Assembly: GCA_035275405.1 (NCBI GenBank)
Contig: DATEMU010000003.1
Location: forward strand, 434,001 to 498,000
From: Phycisphaerae bacterium
GTDB taxonomy: Bacteria > Planctomycetota > Phycisphaerae > UBA1845 > UTPLA1
Direction: 5' to 3'
DNA: 64,000 bases
Below, in pieces: positions 7,252 through 17,187 of this stretch. The notes beneath the pieces were generated by a model. It was not told where the DNA came from, made no database searches, and was given only the letters and a program-made list of their open reading frames with translations. A program made the position numbers and the translations under genes. Position 1 is the first letter of the stretch; the number at the start of each line of letters is the position of its first letter.

Positions 7252-8589
7252 CTACTTTTCAATCGGCGGGTTCTTCTTCCGCCGGGTCTGTTCCTTGGCA
7301 ATCTTTTCGCCCATCTTCGCCAGGTCTTCCTCGCTCAAGCCGATCAGCTTGTCCAATACGTCAGGATTGAAACCTGAGCGCATCAGCATCCAATCCTCGT
7401 CGGGCACTTTCCGGGTTCGCGGCACGTTCGTCGCCACCCAGGAGTTCCAATTCTTCTCCAGCTTGTCGCGATCGTTCGCGGAGAACGCCACCTCCCAGGC
7501 CCGCAATCCGCCTTCTCCATCTTTCCCTTTGCTATCCGCACCGACCCGCTTGGAGAGATTGAAGATCGCGCGGAAATCCTTGCGACCGATCTTTCCCTCG
7601 TGCATCATGTACGCGGCCAGCGACCAGGCCTGCGCATAATTTAAGAACCCCTGGTCCTTGGTCATGTCGCCGCCCCACGTCGCGCCGTCGATCGTCCACA
7701 CGTAGTTGAAATCTTTCCAGCGGTCCGTGCCGTGGATCCGCCGGATGACCGGGGCGTAGCGCCCGCGATCCGGGATCAGCGCAAAATTCTCGTCTACCGT
7801 CTTGTCGAAGTCCCAGTACTCGAAAACCGACGCCATGCCTTCGTTCCACCAGCGGGGACAGTCGACCGGAATGGTCAACTTGATCTGCGGGATGACGTTC
7901 ATGCCCAGGCGAAGCTGCATCTCCATGTGCGCCGCTTCGTGCTTGAGCACCGCTTTGGGCCAGCGGGCGAAGTCATCGACGCCGCTGGTGAACTGCATCA
8001 GGCGAAACCGCCGGGCGGGCCATTTCTCCCCGCGATCTTCAAAGCCCGCCCCGACGCCGGGCATGAATTGGCCGCCGCTGCCCGCCGAGCCGCCGCTCTT
8101 GGTGTAAGTGGCCTGGTCCTTATAGACCACGACCTCGATCTTCTCCTTCGCCTGCGCGGGAACGCCGAGCAGCTTGGAGAACGCCTCGCCGTATTCACGA
8201 TGCAACATTTCCATGTACATCGCCGTGTCCGCCGTAAACTCCTTGGAGATGTCCGTACGGACGATGAAGGGGTGGCCCATGTACGTCCACAGGCGGGTCT
8301 CGCCCCCGGACTTGTCGCCCTCCTTATCGAAGACGGTCTTCTTGAGGAGTCGGGCGTAACGCTTGTCATACTGCGCGTCGGTTTCGCTGCGCCGCTTGCC
8401 CCAGCGGACGTGGATCTTCTCCGGCTTTGCGGAAGTCTTTTTCTTCGTACTTTTTGACGGACTTTTTTTCGATTTTCTGGCCGAGCCGTTGTTGCCCTGC
8501 GGGTCGGCCCAGGTCGGCCCCGCGGCAAAGCTCGCCGCCACCCCAATCGCAAGCAAGACCGCCCACAACCTGCAACGATTTCCGGTCAT
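7252..8589 (-). CDS. DUF1570-like putative zinc metallopeptidase, exported
   Basis: 445 residues with an N-terminal signal (WAVLLAIGVAASFAAGPTWA) and a Lys/Ser-rich linker at about residues 35-58. The motif KHEAAHMEMQLR gives HExxH. About 40 residues later, WWNEGMASVFEYW supplies the third zinc ligand Glu, the gluzincin arrangement typical of DUF1570-like peptidases in planctomycetes. The C-terminus is Lys-rich. It probably acts outside the cytoplasm; the substrate is unknown. There is no operon partner: the flanking gaps are about 220 and 200 bases. Confidence 0.8.
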   Translation of the reverse strand: MTGNRCRLWAVLLAIGVAASFAAGPTWADPQGNNGSARKSKKSPSKSTKKKTSAKPEKIHVRWGKRRSETDAQYDKRYARLLKKTVFDKEGDKSGGETRLWTYMGHPFIVRTDISKEFTADTAMYMEMLHREYGEAFSKLLGVPAQAKEKIEVVVYKDQATYTKSGGSAGSGGQFMPGVGAGFEDRGEKWPARRFRLMQFTSGVDDFARWPKAVLKHEAAHMEMQLRLGMNVIPQIKLTIPVDCPRWWNEGMASVFEYWDFDKTVDENFALIPDRGRYAPVIRRIHGTDRWKDFNYVWTIDGATWGGDMTKDQGFLNYAQAWSLAAYMMHEGKIGRKDFRAIFNLSKRVGADSKGKDGEGGLRAWEVAFSANDRDKLEKNWNSWVATNVPRTRKVPDEDWMLMRSGFNPDVLDKLIGLSEEDLAKMGEKIAKEQTRRKKNPPIEK

Positions 8590-8788
8590 ACCCCTGGCTC
8601 CCGTGACTTAATGAGTGTCCGCTCCGATACCGGCGCGACATCGCGGCAGCGGTCTCGCCCGCTGTAAGGAGTATTGTACTCGCTTGCCGGCAAGTCATGC
8701 CAATCAATTTCGGTCAGGGTGCCCGACCGGCTCGTCTAAGTGACAACTCGGCGGCCCGTAGAATTGGGGGAGGACCCGATGGGCCCCT

Positions 8789-9748
8789 TCAATGGCCGGA
8801 ATCGAGGTGCCAGCCGGGGTTGATCCAGCGACCGTCGCGGCGAGTGAATACTTCCGTGGCCCGGCCGGAATGCGTCCGGCGCTGGCCGTCCTTCTCCATA
8901 TCGAATTCATACGTCGTGTAGAGAATGACGGTGTCGCCAATCGCCTGAAACTCCGTCCGCGGGAACTCGAGCCGGGCCAGTTTCGCGCCGTCCGCGGCAA
9001 ACTCAGCCAAAGATCGAAGGACGTCCGGCCGATTGATCCGCCAGTTCTCGTCGCCCGCGTTGATGGCGATGACATCGACCGGGAGCAGCCGTTCGAGGGC
9101 CGCACGGTCGTTGGCAAAGCACGCCCGCCAGACCGCCTCTCGATCGGCCAGGAGTTGTCGACGGTCCACCTCGCTCAACGGCGTCGAAACGGGCGCGTCA
9201 GGATTTGACGCCGAGACGGTCGCGTCCTGTGGAGGAACGACGCAGATGTTCGAACCGCACTGGTTCCAGCCCCCTTTCTCGCGCCGATAGATGTCGACGG
9301 AGCGCAGCGGCATGAGTTGCTCCTGACCGTTTGGGTCGGCGAACCAGTAGTTCGCGCGGTAATAGACGACGGCCATGTCGCCGTACAGATGAACGTCCGT
9401 GTCGAGCAGTTCGTAACGCTTGCCGTTGAGCGTAGCCAGGATCTTCTCCGCCACGCCCATGTATTCGTCGATGCCGCGGACAATGGTGTTGCTCCGCACC
9501 TGAAAGCCGCACCAGTCGTCGGTATGGCCGCGCCGAATGGCGTTCCGATCCTTGCGGATGTACGCCTTGAACAGACCGTGAATATGGTCGAGGATCTGCT
9601 CTCGATCGGACGCTGTGCTGTCCACTCGTAACGCGGCATTGGCCTGCATCGACGTTTCTCCGACAAATCGTCGGTTGCCGGGCCCCGCGAAGGACAAGAG
9701 TGCCGCGGCCAGACCGACAACTGTAATCCCAAACTCCAATCGTCTCAT
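8789..9748 (-). CDS. Exported protein with two NTF2-fold (SnoaL/DUF4440-like) domains
   Basis: 319 residues from the ATG at 9748, preceded by GGGG. A signal peptide-like N-terminus (FGITVVGLAAALLSFAGPG) is followed by two similar domains. The first (about 50-170) has ILDHIHGLFKAYIRKDRNAI, MAVVYYRANYWF and YRREKGGWNQ. The second (about 195-319) has LLADREAVWRACFANDRAAL, IGDTVILYTTYEF and FTRRDGRWINPGWH. The order 'helix, xGDxA/VxxxY, W' is typical of DUF4440/SnoaL-like folds. It starts four bases after the stop of the zinc-binding gene at 9753, so the two are co-transcribed. Confidence 0.8.
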   Translation of the reverse strand: MRRLEFGITVVGLAAALLSFAGPGNRRFVGETSMQANAALRVDSTASDREQILDHIHGLFKAYIRKDRNAIRRGHTDDWCGFQVRSNTIVRGIDEYMGVAEKILATLNGKRYELLDTDVHLYGDMAVVYYRANYWFADPNGQEQLMPLRSVDIYRREKGGWNQCGSNICVVPPQDATVSASNPDAPVSTPLSEVDRRQLLADREAVWRACFANDRAALERLLPVDVIAINAGDENWRINRPDVLRSLAEFAADGAKLARLEFPRTEFQAIGDTVILYTTYEFDMEKDGQRRTHSGRATEVFTRRDGRWINPGWHLDSGH

Positions 9749-9752
9749 CGAC

Positions 9753-9917
9753 TTACCCCTTCCGAACGAATTTCGCCGGGTTGGCGCGGACCTTCTCGGC
9801 GCATTCATCGCAGCAGACGCGGACGGTCCGGCCGTCAACACGGACCGACTTGGCGGCAGGGTCCAACTTGTCATCGCAGACCGGGCACTTGTTCTCGTTC
9901 TGGGTGGCGGTGCTCAT
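9753..9917 (-). CDS. Small CPVC/CCDEC zinc-binding (TRASH/YHS-like) protein
   Basis: 54 residues from the ATG at 9917, with GGAAGGAG upstream. It has two Cys pairs, CPVCDDKL and VCCDECAEKVR, and then NPAKFVRKG. This spacing matches the short YHS/TRASH-like metal-binding proteins common in planctomycetes. They probably bind zinc or another thiophilic metal, and their partners are unknown. It is the first gene of a two-gene unit with the twin NTF2-fold gene. Confidence 0.8.
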   Translation of the reverse strand: MSTATQNENKCPVCDDKLDPAAKSVRVDGRTVRVCCDECAEKVRANPAKFVRKG

Positions 9918-9997
9918 CGCATACTCCTTCCTGTGGGACTTGCGCCTCCGACATGGACAGCGCGTCATTCACATCAAGTGTACGGATGACAGATACG

Positions 9998-10897
9998 TCA
10001 GGCTTGTAGGTTCTTGCTCGTTTGATGCAGGAGCCGCGTCGAGGCGGAGCGGCGGAAGGCGGCCGGCGTGACGCCGAAGGTCCGCCGAAAGGCGTGAGTG
10101 AAATGGCTTTGGTCGGAGAAGCCCAGATCGAGCGCCAGACCGGTCAGGTCGTCCCCATCCTCGGCCAGACGGTGCAGGGCCGCGCGCAATCGAAGCTGCG
10201 TTCGATAGGCATGGATCGTGCGGCCCGTTTGTTCGCGAAACAGACGGCACATGTGATAAGGAGAGAGATGCACCCTCCGGGCCAGATCGTCGATGTGCAA
10301 AGGGTTCTCGAAATCGGCCGCCAGACATTGCCGGACGCAGTCCGCGGCGTCGCGATGGGCGCGATGCGTGTCGTAGCGGCGGTGGCGTGTCGGCCGCCCC
10401 GTCGGTTCGATGCCGTGGTCGAAGAGTTCTTCGGTCAGATTCAGGGCCGCTTCTTCGACGGCGACATCGGAGAGCACGCCCTGCCGAATCGAGCGCAGGA
10501 GCTGCCAGTGTCGAAGGTGCAGCGCCGAATCGCAGGGGACCTGCATGACCCGAAACCCGCCTCTCTCGTCGTCGTGAACAATCTGCCGGCGCTCCGCCAG
10601 AAGGGGCCGCAAGAGGTCGGAGCGAATATGAAACGTCGTGCAATCGTCCCCGCCGGCGACAGGATGGCTGACGCGATAGCCCTCCTCGCGGTTGAAGAAC
10701 ACGACATGGTTGGGATCGGCGACGACGCGGCGGGTGCCGAGGTGTTTGACAAAAAGCCCGCGCCGGACAAATACGAAGTCGTCGTGTTTGGACGATTCCT
10801 CCGCACTGCATCCGTTATCGGTCGGGTGGCATCGAAAGTCGCAGATGCAGACCGCCGGGCTGCGAAAGACGACGTGGTTCGTGCAGGAAACGGCCAT
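9998..10897 (-). CDS. AraC-family transcriptional regulator
   Basis: 299 residues. The C-terminal 100 residues carry two helix-turn-helix units: HIDDLARRVHLSPYHMCRLF and the signature region LALDLGFSDQSHFTHAFRRT followed by FGVTPAAFRR. The N-terminal half is a cupin-like ligand domain (GLFVKHLGTRRVVADPNHVV). It reads in the same direction as the zinc-binding and NTF2-fold genes, but 80 bases separate them. The effector and regulon cannot be read from the sequence. Confidence 0.92.
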   Translation of the reverse strand: MAVSCTNHVVFRSPAVCICDFRCHPTDNGCSAEESSKHDDFVFVRRGLFVKHLGTRRVVADPNHVVFFNREEGYRVSHPVAGGDDCTTFHIRSDLLRPLLAERRQIVHDDERGGFRVMQVPCDSALHLRHWQLLRSIRQGVLSDVAVEEAALNLTEELFDHGIEPTGRPTRHRRYDTHRAHRDAADCVRQCLAADFENPLHIDDLARRVHLSPYHMCRLFREQTGRTIHAYRTQLRLRAALHRLAEDGDDLTGLALDLGFSDQSHFTHAFRRTFGVTPAAFRRSASTRLLHQTSKNLQA

Positions 10898-10950
10898 GAA
10901 TCGATTGAAGTTCGTCGATGTCGCGAAGTCAATAAACGGATGCCCGCCGC

Positions 10951-11424
10951 TTAAGAGCTGGCCCCCAACTCACCGAGATAGTCCATATCTCCGCCGGACT
11001 GCTTCTGCGCATGCCGCAGCCGGAGAAGTGTCTTGACCCGCGTCACCAGGTCCACTCGGTTGAGCGGCTTGGTGACGAAATCATTCGTGCCGACCTCCAG
11101 CCCCCGCTCTACGTCGCTCTCCTCGTACAGCGCCGTGACCATGATGATCGGGATGTCCTTCGTTGCCGGGTCGGCCTTGAGTTTCTTGCACACCTCAAAG
11201 CCGCTCATTCTCGGCATCATGATATCCAGGAGGATCAGGTCAGGCGGGTCCGCCGCCACCTTGGCCAACGCCTCCTGCCCGCTCGACGCACCGACGGTCG
11301 AGACGTTTGGGATCTCCGCAAGATACGCCTCGAGTAGCTCGACGATCTGCGCCTCGTCGTCCACCAGAAGGACCTTGCTCGGCGGAAGCGGCGTCTCGAT
11401 TTCACTCGCGGCCGAAAGGTTCAT
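10951..11424 (-). CDS. Stand-alone response regulator receiver protein
   Basis: 157 residues. The receiver domain spans about 15-135: VLLVDDEAQIVELLEAY gives the acidic pair, DLILLDIMMPRMSG contains the phosphoacceptor Asp, MVTA has the conserved Thr, and FVTKPLNRVDL supplies the Lys-Pro. A helical tail of about 25 residues follows, with no output domain. It probably relays signals by protein contact. No histidine kinase is nearby, so the partner is unknown. Confidence 0.93.
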   Translation of the reverse strand: MNLSAASEIETPLPPSKVLLVDDEAQIVELLEAYLAEIPNVSTVGASSGQEALAKVAADPPDLILLDIMMPRMSGFEVCKKLKADPATKDIPIIMVTALYEESDVERGLEVGTNDFVTKPLNRVDLVTRVKTLLRLRHAQKQSGGDMDYLGELGASS

Positions 11425-11686
11425 TTTTCACCGATCCACACGGAGACAGCCTGGCTTTGAGGCTCTTAATCCGACATCGTACTGCCAAAAGACGGGCCAG
11501 CCAATCCGATGCACTATGGAATCGCCCGAGAGGATTTGGTACGATAATCGGAAGGCCGTTCGGCCTATTTGGACGAGGTAGGGTGGATGACGCCGGGGGC
11601 CATCGGGCCTCCCGTAGTCAGTGGGACAATCAGGTTTTTCGCCCCATTCGATAACCGAATCGGATTCGGCCGATGCAGGTTGCATC

Positions 11687-13273
11687 GTGAGAAAGTCATT
11701 ACAACTCGTGGCCTTTGTGATCTGCGCGACGCTGGCGTCCGCCGCTGTTGCCGGGGATCCGCCTATTGAACCCGGCTGGATCGAACACCGCGTTTCCTAT
11801 CCCGAAGCCACCGCCGCCTATCAGTGGATCGACATCATGCTCGAGGCGACCGGTCGCGAGGTGGACCAGGTCGGCGCCCGACCGACGGTCATCTCGCGGC
11901 AGATGGCCATTCCCGTCACCGCGATGTTCGACGCGTGGGCCTGTTACGACGAGAGGGCCGTGGCCGCCTGTTTCGGCGGGAGCTTGCGCCGCCCGCCGGC
12001 CGAGCGGACGATTGCCAACAAGGAAAAAGCGATTGCCTACGCCATGCACCATACGCTCGCGAGCATCTTCCCTCAGGACAAGGCCTGGCTCGACGCGCAA
12101 ATGAAGAAGATGGGTTTCGATCCCTCGGACCGCTCGATGGATTCCGCAACGCCGCAGGGCATCGGCAACCTCTGCGCAGAGGCGCTTCTTCAACATCGTC
12201 GCCACGACGGCGCGAACCAATTCGGCGACGAAGTCGGCTCCGACGGCACCCCTTATTCCGATTACACGCGTTACGAACTACGAAACCCGGATGATCGCAT
12301 CGTCGATCCCGACCGCTGGCAACGAATCCCCTTCGACGACGGCAAGGGTGGGACGTACTACCCGGGCTTCCTGACGCCGCACTGGTATCGCGTCAAGCCG
12401 TTCGCCCTCGAACGCAGCGATCAGTTTCGCGCGCCGCCCTACCCCAAGGTGGGTTCGGAGCAACTCAAGAAAGAAGTCGAGGAGGTCATTCAGCTCAACG
12501 GGCACCTGACACTGGAGCAAAAGGCGATCGTCGAGTTTATGCGCGACGGCCCGCGCTCGACCGGTCAATCCGGGCACTGGCTGCAATTCGCTCAGGACGT
12601 CTCGCGCCGCGATCATTACGACCTCGACCGGGACGTGAAGCTGTTTTTCACCATCGGCAACACGGCGTTCGACGCCTTCATCGCCTGCTGGGAGTCCAAG
12701 CGTTACTACGACAGTTCCCGTCCGTGGACATTGATCCGCCACTGTTACAAAGAACAGGATATTGTCGGCTATCTCGGCCCATGGAAGGGATTTGGAACCC
12801 TGCCCGCGGAGAAATGGCACCCTTATTCGCCGTCGACCTTTGTGACGCCGCCGTTCCCGGGGTATCCGTCAGGGCATAGCACGCTCAGCGCGGCGTGTTC
12901 GAAGATGCTGGAACTTTTTACCGGCAGCGATCATTTCGGGGCGTTTGAGCGTCACGTGGCAGGCAAATGGACCGAGGCCGACTGCGATACGAAGATGATG
13001 CAGGCCCGCGACGGAAAAGCCCCGCTCGATACGCCGGACACCGCCACGGTTGTTTTGAAGATGCCGACGTTTTCCGCGACCGCCGAGATGGCGGGCATTT
13101 CCCGCGTGATGGGGGGCTACCATATTCAGGCGGACAACATCGCCGGACTGGCCATGGGTCGAAAAGTCGCGGTGTACTCGTGGCCGAAATACCAGGCCTA
13201 CTTCAACGGTTCCGCACCCGAGCCCGAACCCATCCGGCTGGCCGGTCGCTACTTCAATATGCCTCGCAAATAG
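11687..13273 (+). CDS. Vanadium-haloperoxidase-like PAP2 superfamily protein, exported
   Basis: 528 residues from a GTG at 11687, chosen because it puts a signal peptide (MRKSLQLVAFVICATLASAA) at the N-terminus. Near residue 395 is PGYPSGHSTLSA, the PSGH phosphate/vanadate site, and near residue 475 is SRVMGGYHIQADNIAG, with the second Arg and His. This matches the vanadium-dependent haloperoxidase group of the PAP2 fold, of which many members are phosphatases or have unknown function. It probably acts in the periplasm. It ends 12 bases before the end of pyrG, which is convergent. Confidence 0.85.
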   Translation: MRKSLQLVAFVICATLASAAVAGDPPIEPGWIEHRVSYPEATAAYQWIDIMLEATGREVDQVGARPTVISRQMAIPVTAMFDAWACYDERAVAACFGGSLRRPPAERTIANKEKAIAYAMHHTLASIFPQDKAWLDAQMKKMGFDPSDRSMDSATPQGIGNLCAEALLQHRRHDGANQFGDEVGSDGTPYSDYTRYELRNPDDRIVDPDRWQRIPFDDGKGGTYYPGFLTPHWYRVKPFALERSDQFRAPPYPKVGSEQLKKEVEEVIQLNGHLTLEQKAIVEFMRDGPRSTGQSGHWLQFAQDVSRRDHYDLDRDVKLFFTIGNTAFDAFIACWESKRYYDSSRPWTLIRHCYKEQDIVGYLGPWKGFGTLPAEKWHPYSPSTFVTPPFPGYPSGHSTLSAACSKMLELFTGSDHFGAFERHVAGKWTEADCDTKMMQARDGKAPLDTPDTATVVLKMPTFSATAEMAGISRVMGGYHIQADNIAGLAMGRKVAVYSWPKYQAYFNGSAPEPEPIRLAGRYFNMPRK

Positions 13274-13285
13274 TCATCGGGGATG

Positions 13286-15070
13286 CTATTTATTGGAGCC
13301 CCTCATGGCGGTCTGAAGCTGATCGACCGACATGGATGGACTTCCCGCGCTTCCGCTATGTCGTGCGATCGCCGCCCGTACCAATCCGAGGAAAAAGGGA
13401 TCGGGTCGCAACGGCCGGCTGGTGAGTTCAGGGTGCGCCTGCGTTCCGATGAAATAAGGGTGAACCTCCGGCCGTAACTCCAGGACCTGCATGATGGGGA
13501 AGTCCGGCGCCTTTCCCGAAAAGACCAGCCCCGCCGCCTCCAGCCGCTCGATGTATCGCGGGTCGACCTCGTACCGATGCCGGAAGCGCAGCCGGACCTC
13601 CGGCGCGTTGTTGTAAAGCCGCGCGGCCAGTGAGCCCGGCTTGAGCACGACATCCTGACCCCCCAGCCGCATGTTCCCTCCCAGCCCTTCGATCTGCTTC
13701 TGCTCGGGCAGGATGCTGATGACCGGCTCCGGCGATTCCGAATCGAACTCCGTTGAGTTCGCCGCCGCCAGCCCCAGGACATTTCGTGCGTATTCAATGA
13801 CCGCCATCTGGAAGCCGAGGCACAGGCCCAGATACGGCAGCCCGCTTGTCCGTGCGTGCTTGACGCAAGCGATCTTGCCTTCGCTTCCCCGGACGCCGAA
13901 ACCGGCGGGCACGATGATGCCGTCCAGGTTTGCCAGCCGCTGCGCCGCGTTCGCGTCGCTCACCTCGACGACATCCACCCAATCGATATCGACCTTGACA
14001 CCGCAGCGCGTCCCGCTGTGCTCCAGCGACTTGATGACGGACGCATAGCTGTCGCGCACGGACGTGTACTTGCCGGCGATGCCGATCGTGATCGTGTCGC
14101 TCGCGCCCCGCATTCGCCCGAGGTACTCGACCCACACCTCGCGGGCCCTGGTCTCCATCTCCGGATGCACGCGCCCGCCAAGCCCGAGGATGTCCACCAC
14201 TGCCTGGTCGAGCCCCGCCTCCCGGACCATCTCCGGGATGACGTAGATCGAGTCCTGATCGTGCATGGAGAAGACCCGTTCCTGCGGCACGCTCGAATAC
14301 ATCGCGATCTTCTCGCGGACCTTCGACGTAATTGGCTGCCGCGCCCGGCAGGCCACGATGTGCGGTTGAATCCCGCTTTGGAGGAGCTGCTTGATCCCGA
14401 GTTGCGCCGCCTTCGACTTCTGCTCGCCCAGCGCGGCCGGCTCCAGAACATACGTCAGCGCCACCCAGCACGTACTCGCCGGCCCCTCTTCAAACGCCAA
14501 TTGCCGCAGCGCTTCGATGAAGTACGCATTCTCCACGTCGCCGACCGTCCCGCCGATCTCGATGAAGATCAGATCGGCGTCGCTGGCCACGGCCAGTTGC
14601 CGCAGCTTGCTCTTCACCTCGCCGGTCACGTGCGGGATCATCTGCACGTCGCGCCCCAGGTACCCGCCGCGCCGCTCCTTCTCCAGCACCGCGCTGAAAA
14701 TCTGTCCGCTCGTCGTAAAGTTCAGCCGCGACATGTTCTGGTCGAGCATCCGCTCGTAGGTGCCCAGGTCCATGTCGCACTCCATTCCGTCGTCGAGTAC
14801 GAACACCTCGCCATGCCGAAACGGATTGAGCGTGCCGCTGTCGAGATTGAGATACCCCTCCAGCTTGATCGGCGCGACCGTCAGTCCCTTGTCCTTGAGC
14901 ACCTTGGCGAGGCTGCTGGCAAAGATCCCCTTGCCCAGCCCCGACATGACGGTCCCGAAGACGCCGACATACTTCGTCTTGCCCGGCTTGTAGCCCGCCG
15001 GCATCGGCGTGTAGAACTCCGTCTCCTCCGTCGCGGCGGCGAGGTTCGCAAGGACATTCTGCGGCGTCAT
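13286..15070 (-). CDS. pyrG: CTP synthase (divergent)
   Basis: 594 residues, longer than the usual 530-560. It makes CTP from UTP with ATP and glutamine. The synthase domain carries GTVMSGLGKGI (P-loop), HGEVFV, ECDMDLGTYER with the Mg-binding Asp, and EIGGTVGDVE with the second acidic ligand. The amidotransferase domain has the nucleophile in LGLCLGFQMA and the His-Glu pair in AHPEL. The usual KLDPYINVDPGT is replaced by KLEGYLNLDSGT, and VVSSLGKG by VMSGLGKG. It also has an N-terminal extension of about 30 residues. Catalytic residues are kept, so it is likely active but of a divergent subtype. Confidence 0.93.
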   Translation of the reverse strand: MTPQNVLANLAAATEETEFYTPMPAGYKPGKTKYVGVFGTVMSGLGKGIFASSLAKVLKDKGLTVAPIKLEGYLNLDSGTLNPFRHGEVFVLDDGMECDMDLGTYERMLDQNMSRLNFTTSGQIFSAVLEKERRGGYLGRDVQMIPHVTGEVKSKLRQLAVASDADLIFIEIGGTVGDVENAYFIEALRQLAFEEGPASTCWVALTYVLEPAALGEQKSKAAQLGIKQLLQSGIQPHIVACRARQPITSKVREKIAMYSSVPQERVFSMHDQDSIYVIPEMVREAGLDQAVVDILGLGGRVHPEMETRAREVWVEYLGRMRGASDTITIGIAGKYTSVRDSYASVIKSLEHSGTRCGVKVDIDWVDVVEVSDANAAQRLANLDGIIVPAGFGVRGSEGKIACVKHARTSGLPYLGLCLGFQMAVIEYARNVLGLAAANSTEFDSESPEPVISILPEQKQIEGLGGNMRLGGQDVVLKPGSLAARLYNNAPEVRLRFRHRYEVDPRYIERLEAAGLVFSGKAPDFPIMQVLELRPEVHPYFIGTQAHPELTSRPLRPDPFFLGLVRAAIARHSGSAGSPSMSVDQLQTAMRGSNK

Positions 15071-15268
15071 GGAAGGCTCCCGTAGTCGAATCGAAGGGTT
15101 TTTATGGCGAGACGAGTATCGGCGGTAAGAGAGGATTGCTTAGGCTGCCCACCAACCTGCGGCATTCGAAGATTGTAGCCGATATGTCAACCCCCGGGCG
15201 ACCTCCTGCGAAAGTGCCGGGATCCTTCGCGATTGGCAATCCCGCATCGCCTTCGCTACTCTGCCGCC

Positions 15269-16183
15269 ATGCTCTGGCAGCGACTCTTTTTTGGGGCCGT
15301 CCTCATCGCCGCGTTGATCGGGCTGGTCTACACCGACGACTGGCTGTCCAAGGGTCCCGTGGCACAGGGCGAGGGCCACGCCCAGACCGGTCTCATTGTC
15401 CTGGCGATCCTGGCGGCGTTGGCGGCGTTAGGCACCTGGGAACTGGCCAAATTATTCGCGGCGGCGGGACACTCGCCCGTGGCGAGATGGTCGGGTCTCA
15501 TGAGCGTCCTGATCCTCGCCATTCCTTACGTCGTCGCGAACCAGCGCCTGCCCTCGGCCCTTGCGACACAGGCCGGGACGGATGGACTGACAGTGGCCGG
15601 GCTCGTCATCGCATTCGTGGGAGCGTGCTTCTTCGTCGCTTGTCGGCGCCGAACGGAGAACGCGGCCGCCGACATCGCCCTGACCCTTTTCATGGTGCTC
15701 TATCTCGGCCTGTTGCCGCAGTTTCTTATTCGCCTTCGCATGTTCGGCCCGCCGGGCGCGGTCTGGCTGCTCCTCTACTTCGTCGGCGTCGTCAAGTTCT
15801 GCGACATCGGTGCTTATTTCACCGGGCTCACCATCGGTCGCCACAAGCTCATCGTCTGGCTCAGCCCGAAGAAGACTTGGGAGGGCCTCCTCGGCGGTCT
15901 CGCGACCTCGGCGGGCGTGGCGGTGCTCATCTCCTATCTGGTGCGGACCTACGCCGATCCTTCTCCGTTGACCGCCGCGTTTCCCGAATGGCCCAGGGCC
16001 GCCGTTTTCGGACTGCTCATGGGGCTCCTCGGTCAGGGCGGCGATCTCCTCGAATCGCTCATCAAGCGCGGCGCACAGGCCAAGGATTCCGCGCACGCGA
16101 TCCCCGCCTTCGGCGGAGTGCTCGATATTATCGACTCCCTCCTGCCCACCGCTCCCGTCGCCTACTGGATGTTGGTACAATAG
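15269..16183 (+). CDS. cdsA: Phosphatidate cytidylyltransferase
   Basis: 304 residues from the ATG at 15269, which directly precedes the first membrane segment; a TTG 36 bases upstream is less likely. About eight hydrophobic helices are followed by the C-terminal signature LIKRGAQAKDSAHAIPAFGG and VLDIIDSLL, the CdsA S-x-x-K-R-x4-K-D motif. The usual H-G-G is F-G-G and the D-R is replaced by D-I-I-D, variants also seen in some other lineages. It makes CDP-diacylglycerol in the inner membrane. PhoH follows 35 bases downstream. Confidence 0.92.
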   Translation: MLWQRLFFGAVLIAALIGLVYTDDWLSKGPVAQGEGHAQTGLIVLAILAALAALGTWELAKLFAAAGHSPVARWSGLMSVLILAIPYVVANQRLPSALATQAGTDGLTVAGLVIAFVGACFFVACRRRTENAAADIALTLFMVLYLGLLPQFLIRLRMFGPPGAVWLLLYFVGVVKFCDIGAYFTGLTIGRHKLIVWLSPKKTWEGLLGGLATSAGVAVLISYLVRTYADPSPLTAAFPEWPRAAVFGLLMGLLGQGGDLLESLIKRGAQAKDSAHAIPAFGGVLDIIDSLLPTAPVAYWMLVQ

Positions 16184-16218
16184 AGGCAAGGCCCCTTTTC
16201 TATGGAGCGCGCCGCCGC

Positions 16219-17163
16219 TTGGAATTAGTCATCACATTGGACGGCCCGCCGGATCGGCGGATCGAACTCTTCGGCCCCGCGGACTGCAATCTCCGGGCGA
16301 TCCGCGAGGCGCTGGGCGTCAAATTCATCGCCCGCGACTCCACGCTCAAACTCGTCGGCGAAGGCGAAGCCGTCGGCAAGGCCGCCGCCGTCGTCGAAAC
16401 GCTCCTCGGAAAATTGCGCACCGGCGGCCATCTTCAAAAGACCGACGTCGCCGACGCCCTGCTCGCGCACGCCGCGCGGCACGGAAAGCCCGAGCCCGGC
16501 ACGATCCACGTCTATCGCCAGTCCGCGACCATCCGTCCCAAGACAGACGGACAACGCGAATACGTCCACGCCATGGAGTCGAACGACTTGTGCTTCTGCA
16601 TCGGCCCGGCAGGCACCGGCAAGACGTATCTCGCCGTCGCCATGGCGCTCTCCCTTCTCAAGGTCGGCCGGCTCAAGCGGATCGTCCTGGCGCGGCCGGC
16701 GGTCGAAGCGGGGGAAAAACTCGGCTATCTGCCCGGCGACCTCCAGGCCAAGGTCAACCCCTATCTGCGGCCGCTCTTCGATGCGATGAACGATATGATG
16801 GACTTTGAACAGACCCGCCGCTTCATGGTCAACGACGCCATCGAGGTCATCCCCCTGGCCTTCATGCGCGGCCGCACCCTGAACAACGCGGCGATCATCC
16901 TCGACGAGGCTCAAAACTCCACGACCCAGCAGATGCTCATGTTCCTCACGCGCCTCGGTGAGCACAGCAAGATGATCGTAACGGGCGACGACAGCCAGTC
17001 CGACCTCGGCGAATACTCCAAGAGCGGCCTGGTGGACGCCGTGCAACGGTTGGAAGGGGTCGAAGGCGTGGCCATCGTCCGATTAACCCAGGCTGACATC
17101 GTCCGCCACAAGCTCGTGACGCGGATCGTCCACGCCTATGGGCATCGTGATACGAAGCGCTGA
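16219..17163 (+). CDS. phoH: PhoH-family ATPase
   Basis: 314 residues from a TTG at 16219. The frame is open further upstream through cdsA, but that part is a shadow of cdsA. The N-terminal 90 residues are a KH-like domain ([19 protein letters not shown]). The ATPase part has Walker A GPAGTGKT, the [17 protein letters not shown] segment, Walker [12 protein letters not shown] and the motif [12 protein letters not shown]. PhoH/YbeZ proteins are predicted RNA-associated ATPases linked to YbeY. No ybeY gene follows here. Confidence 0.92.
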   Translation: MELVITLDGPPDRRIELFGPADCNLRAIREALGVKFIARDSTLKLVGEGEAVGKAAAVVETLLGKLRTGGHLQKTDVADALLAHAARHGKPEPGTIHVYRQSATIRPKTDGQREYVHAMESNDLCFCIGPAGTGKTYLAVAMALSLLKVGRLKRIVLARPAVEAGEKLGYLPGDLQAKVNPYLRPLFDAMNDMMDFEQTRRFMVNDAIEVIPLAFMRGRTLNNAAIILDEAQNSTTQQMLMFLTRLGEHSKMIVTGDDSQSDLGEYSKSGLVDAVQRLEGVEGVAIVRLTQADIVRHKLVTRIVHAYGHRDTKR

Positions 17164-17187
17164 GTCAGTTTCAGTTGTAGGGGAGAA

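Noticed and set aside
15136..16218. N-terminal extension of the PhoH frame through cdsA
   Set aside because: It is an alternate frame of cdsA (Arg/Pro-rich shadow). PhoH homologues begin with the KH-like domain that starts at 16219.
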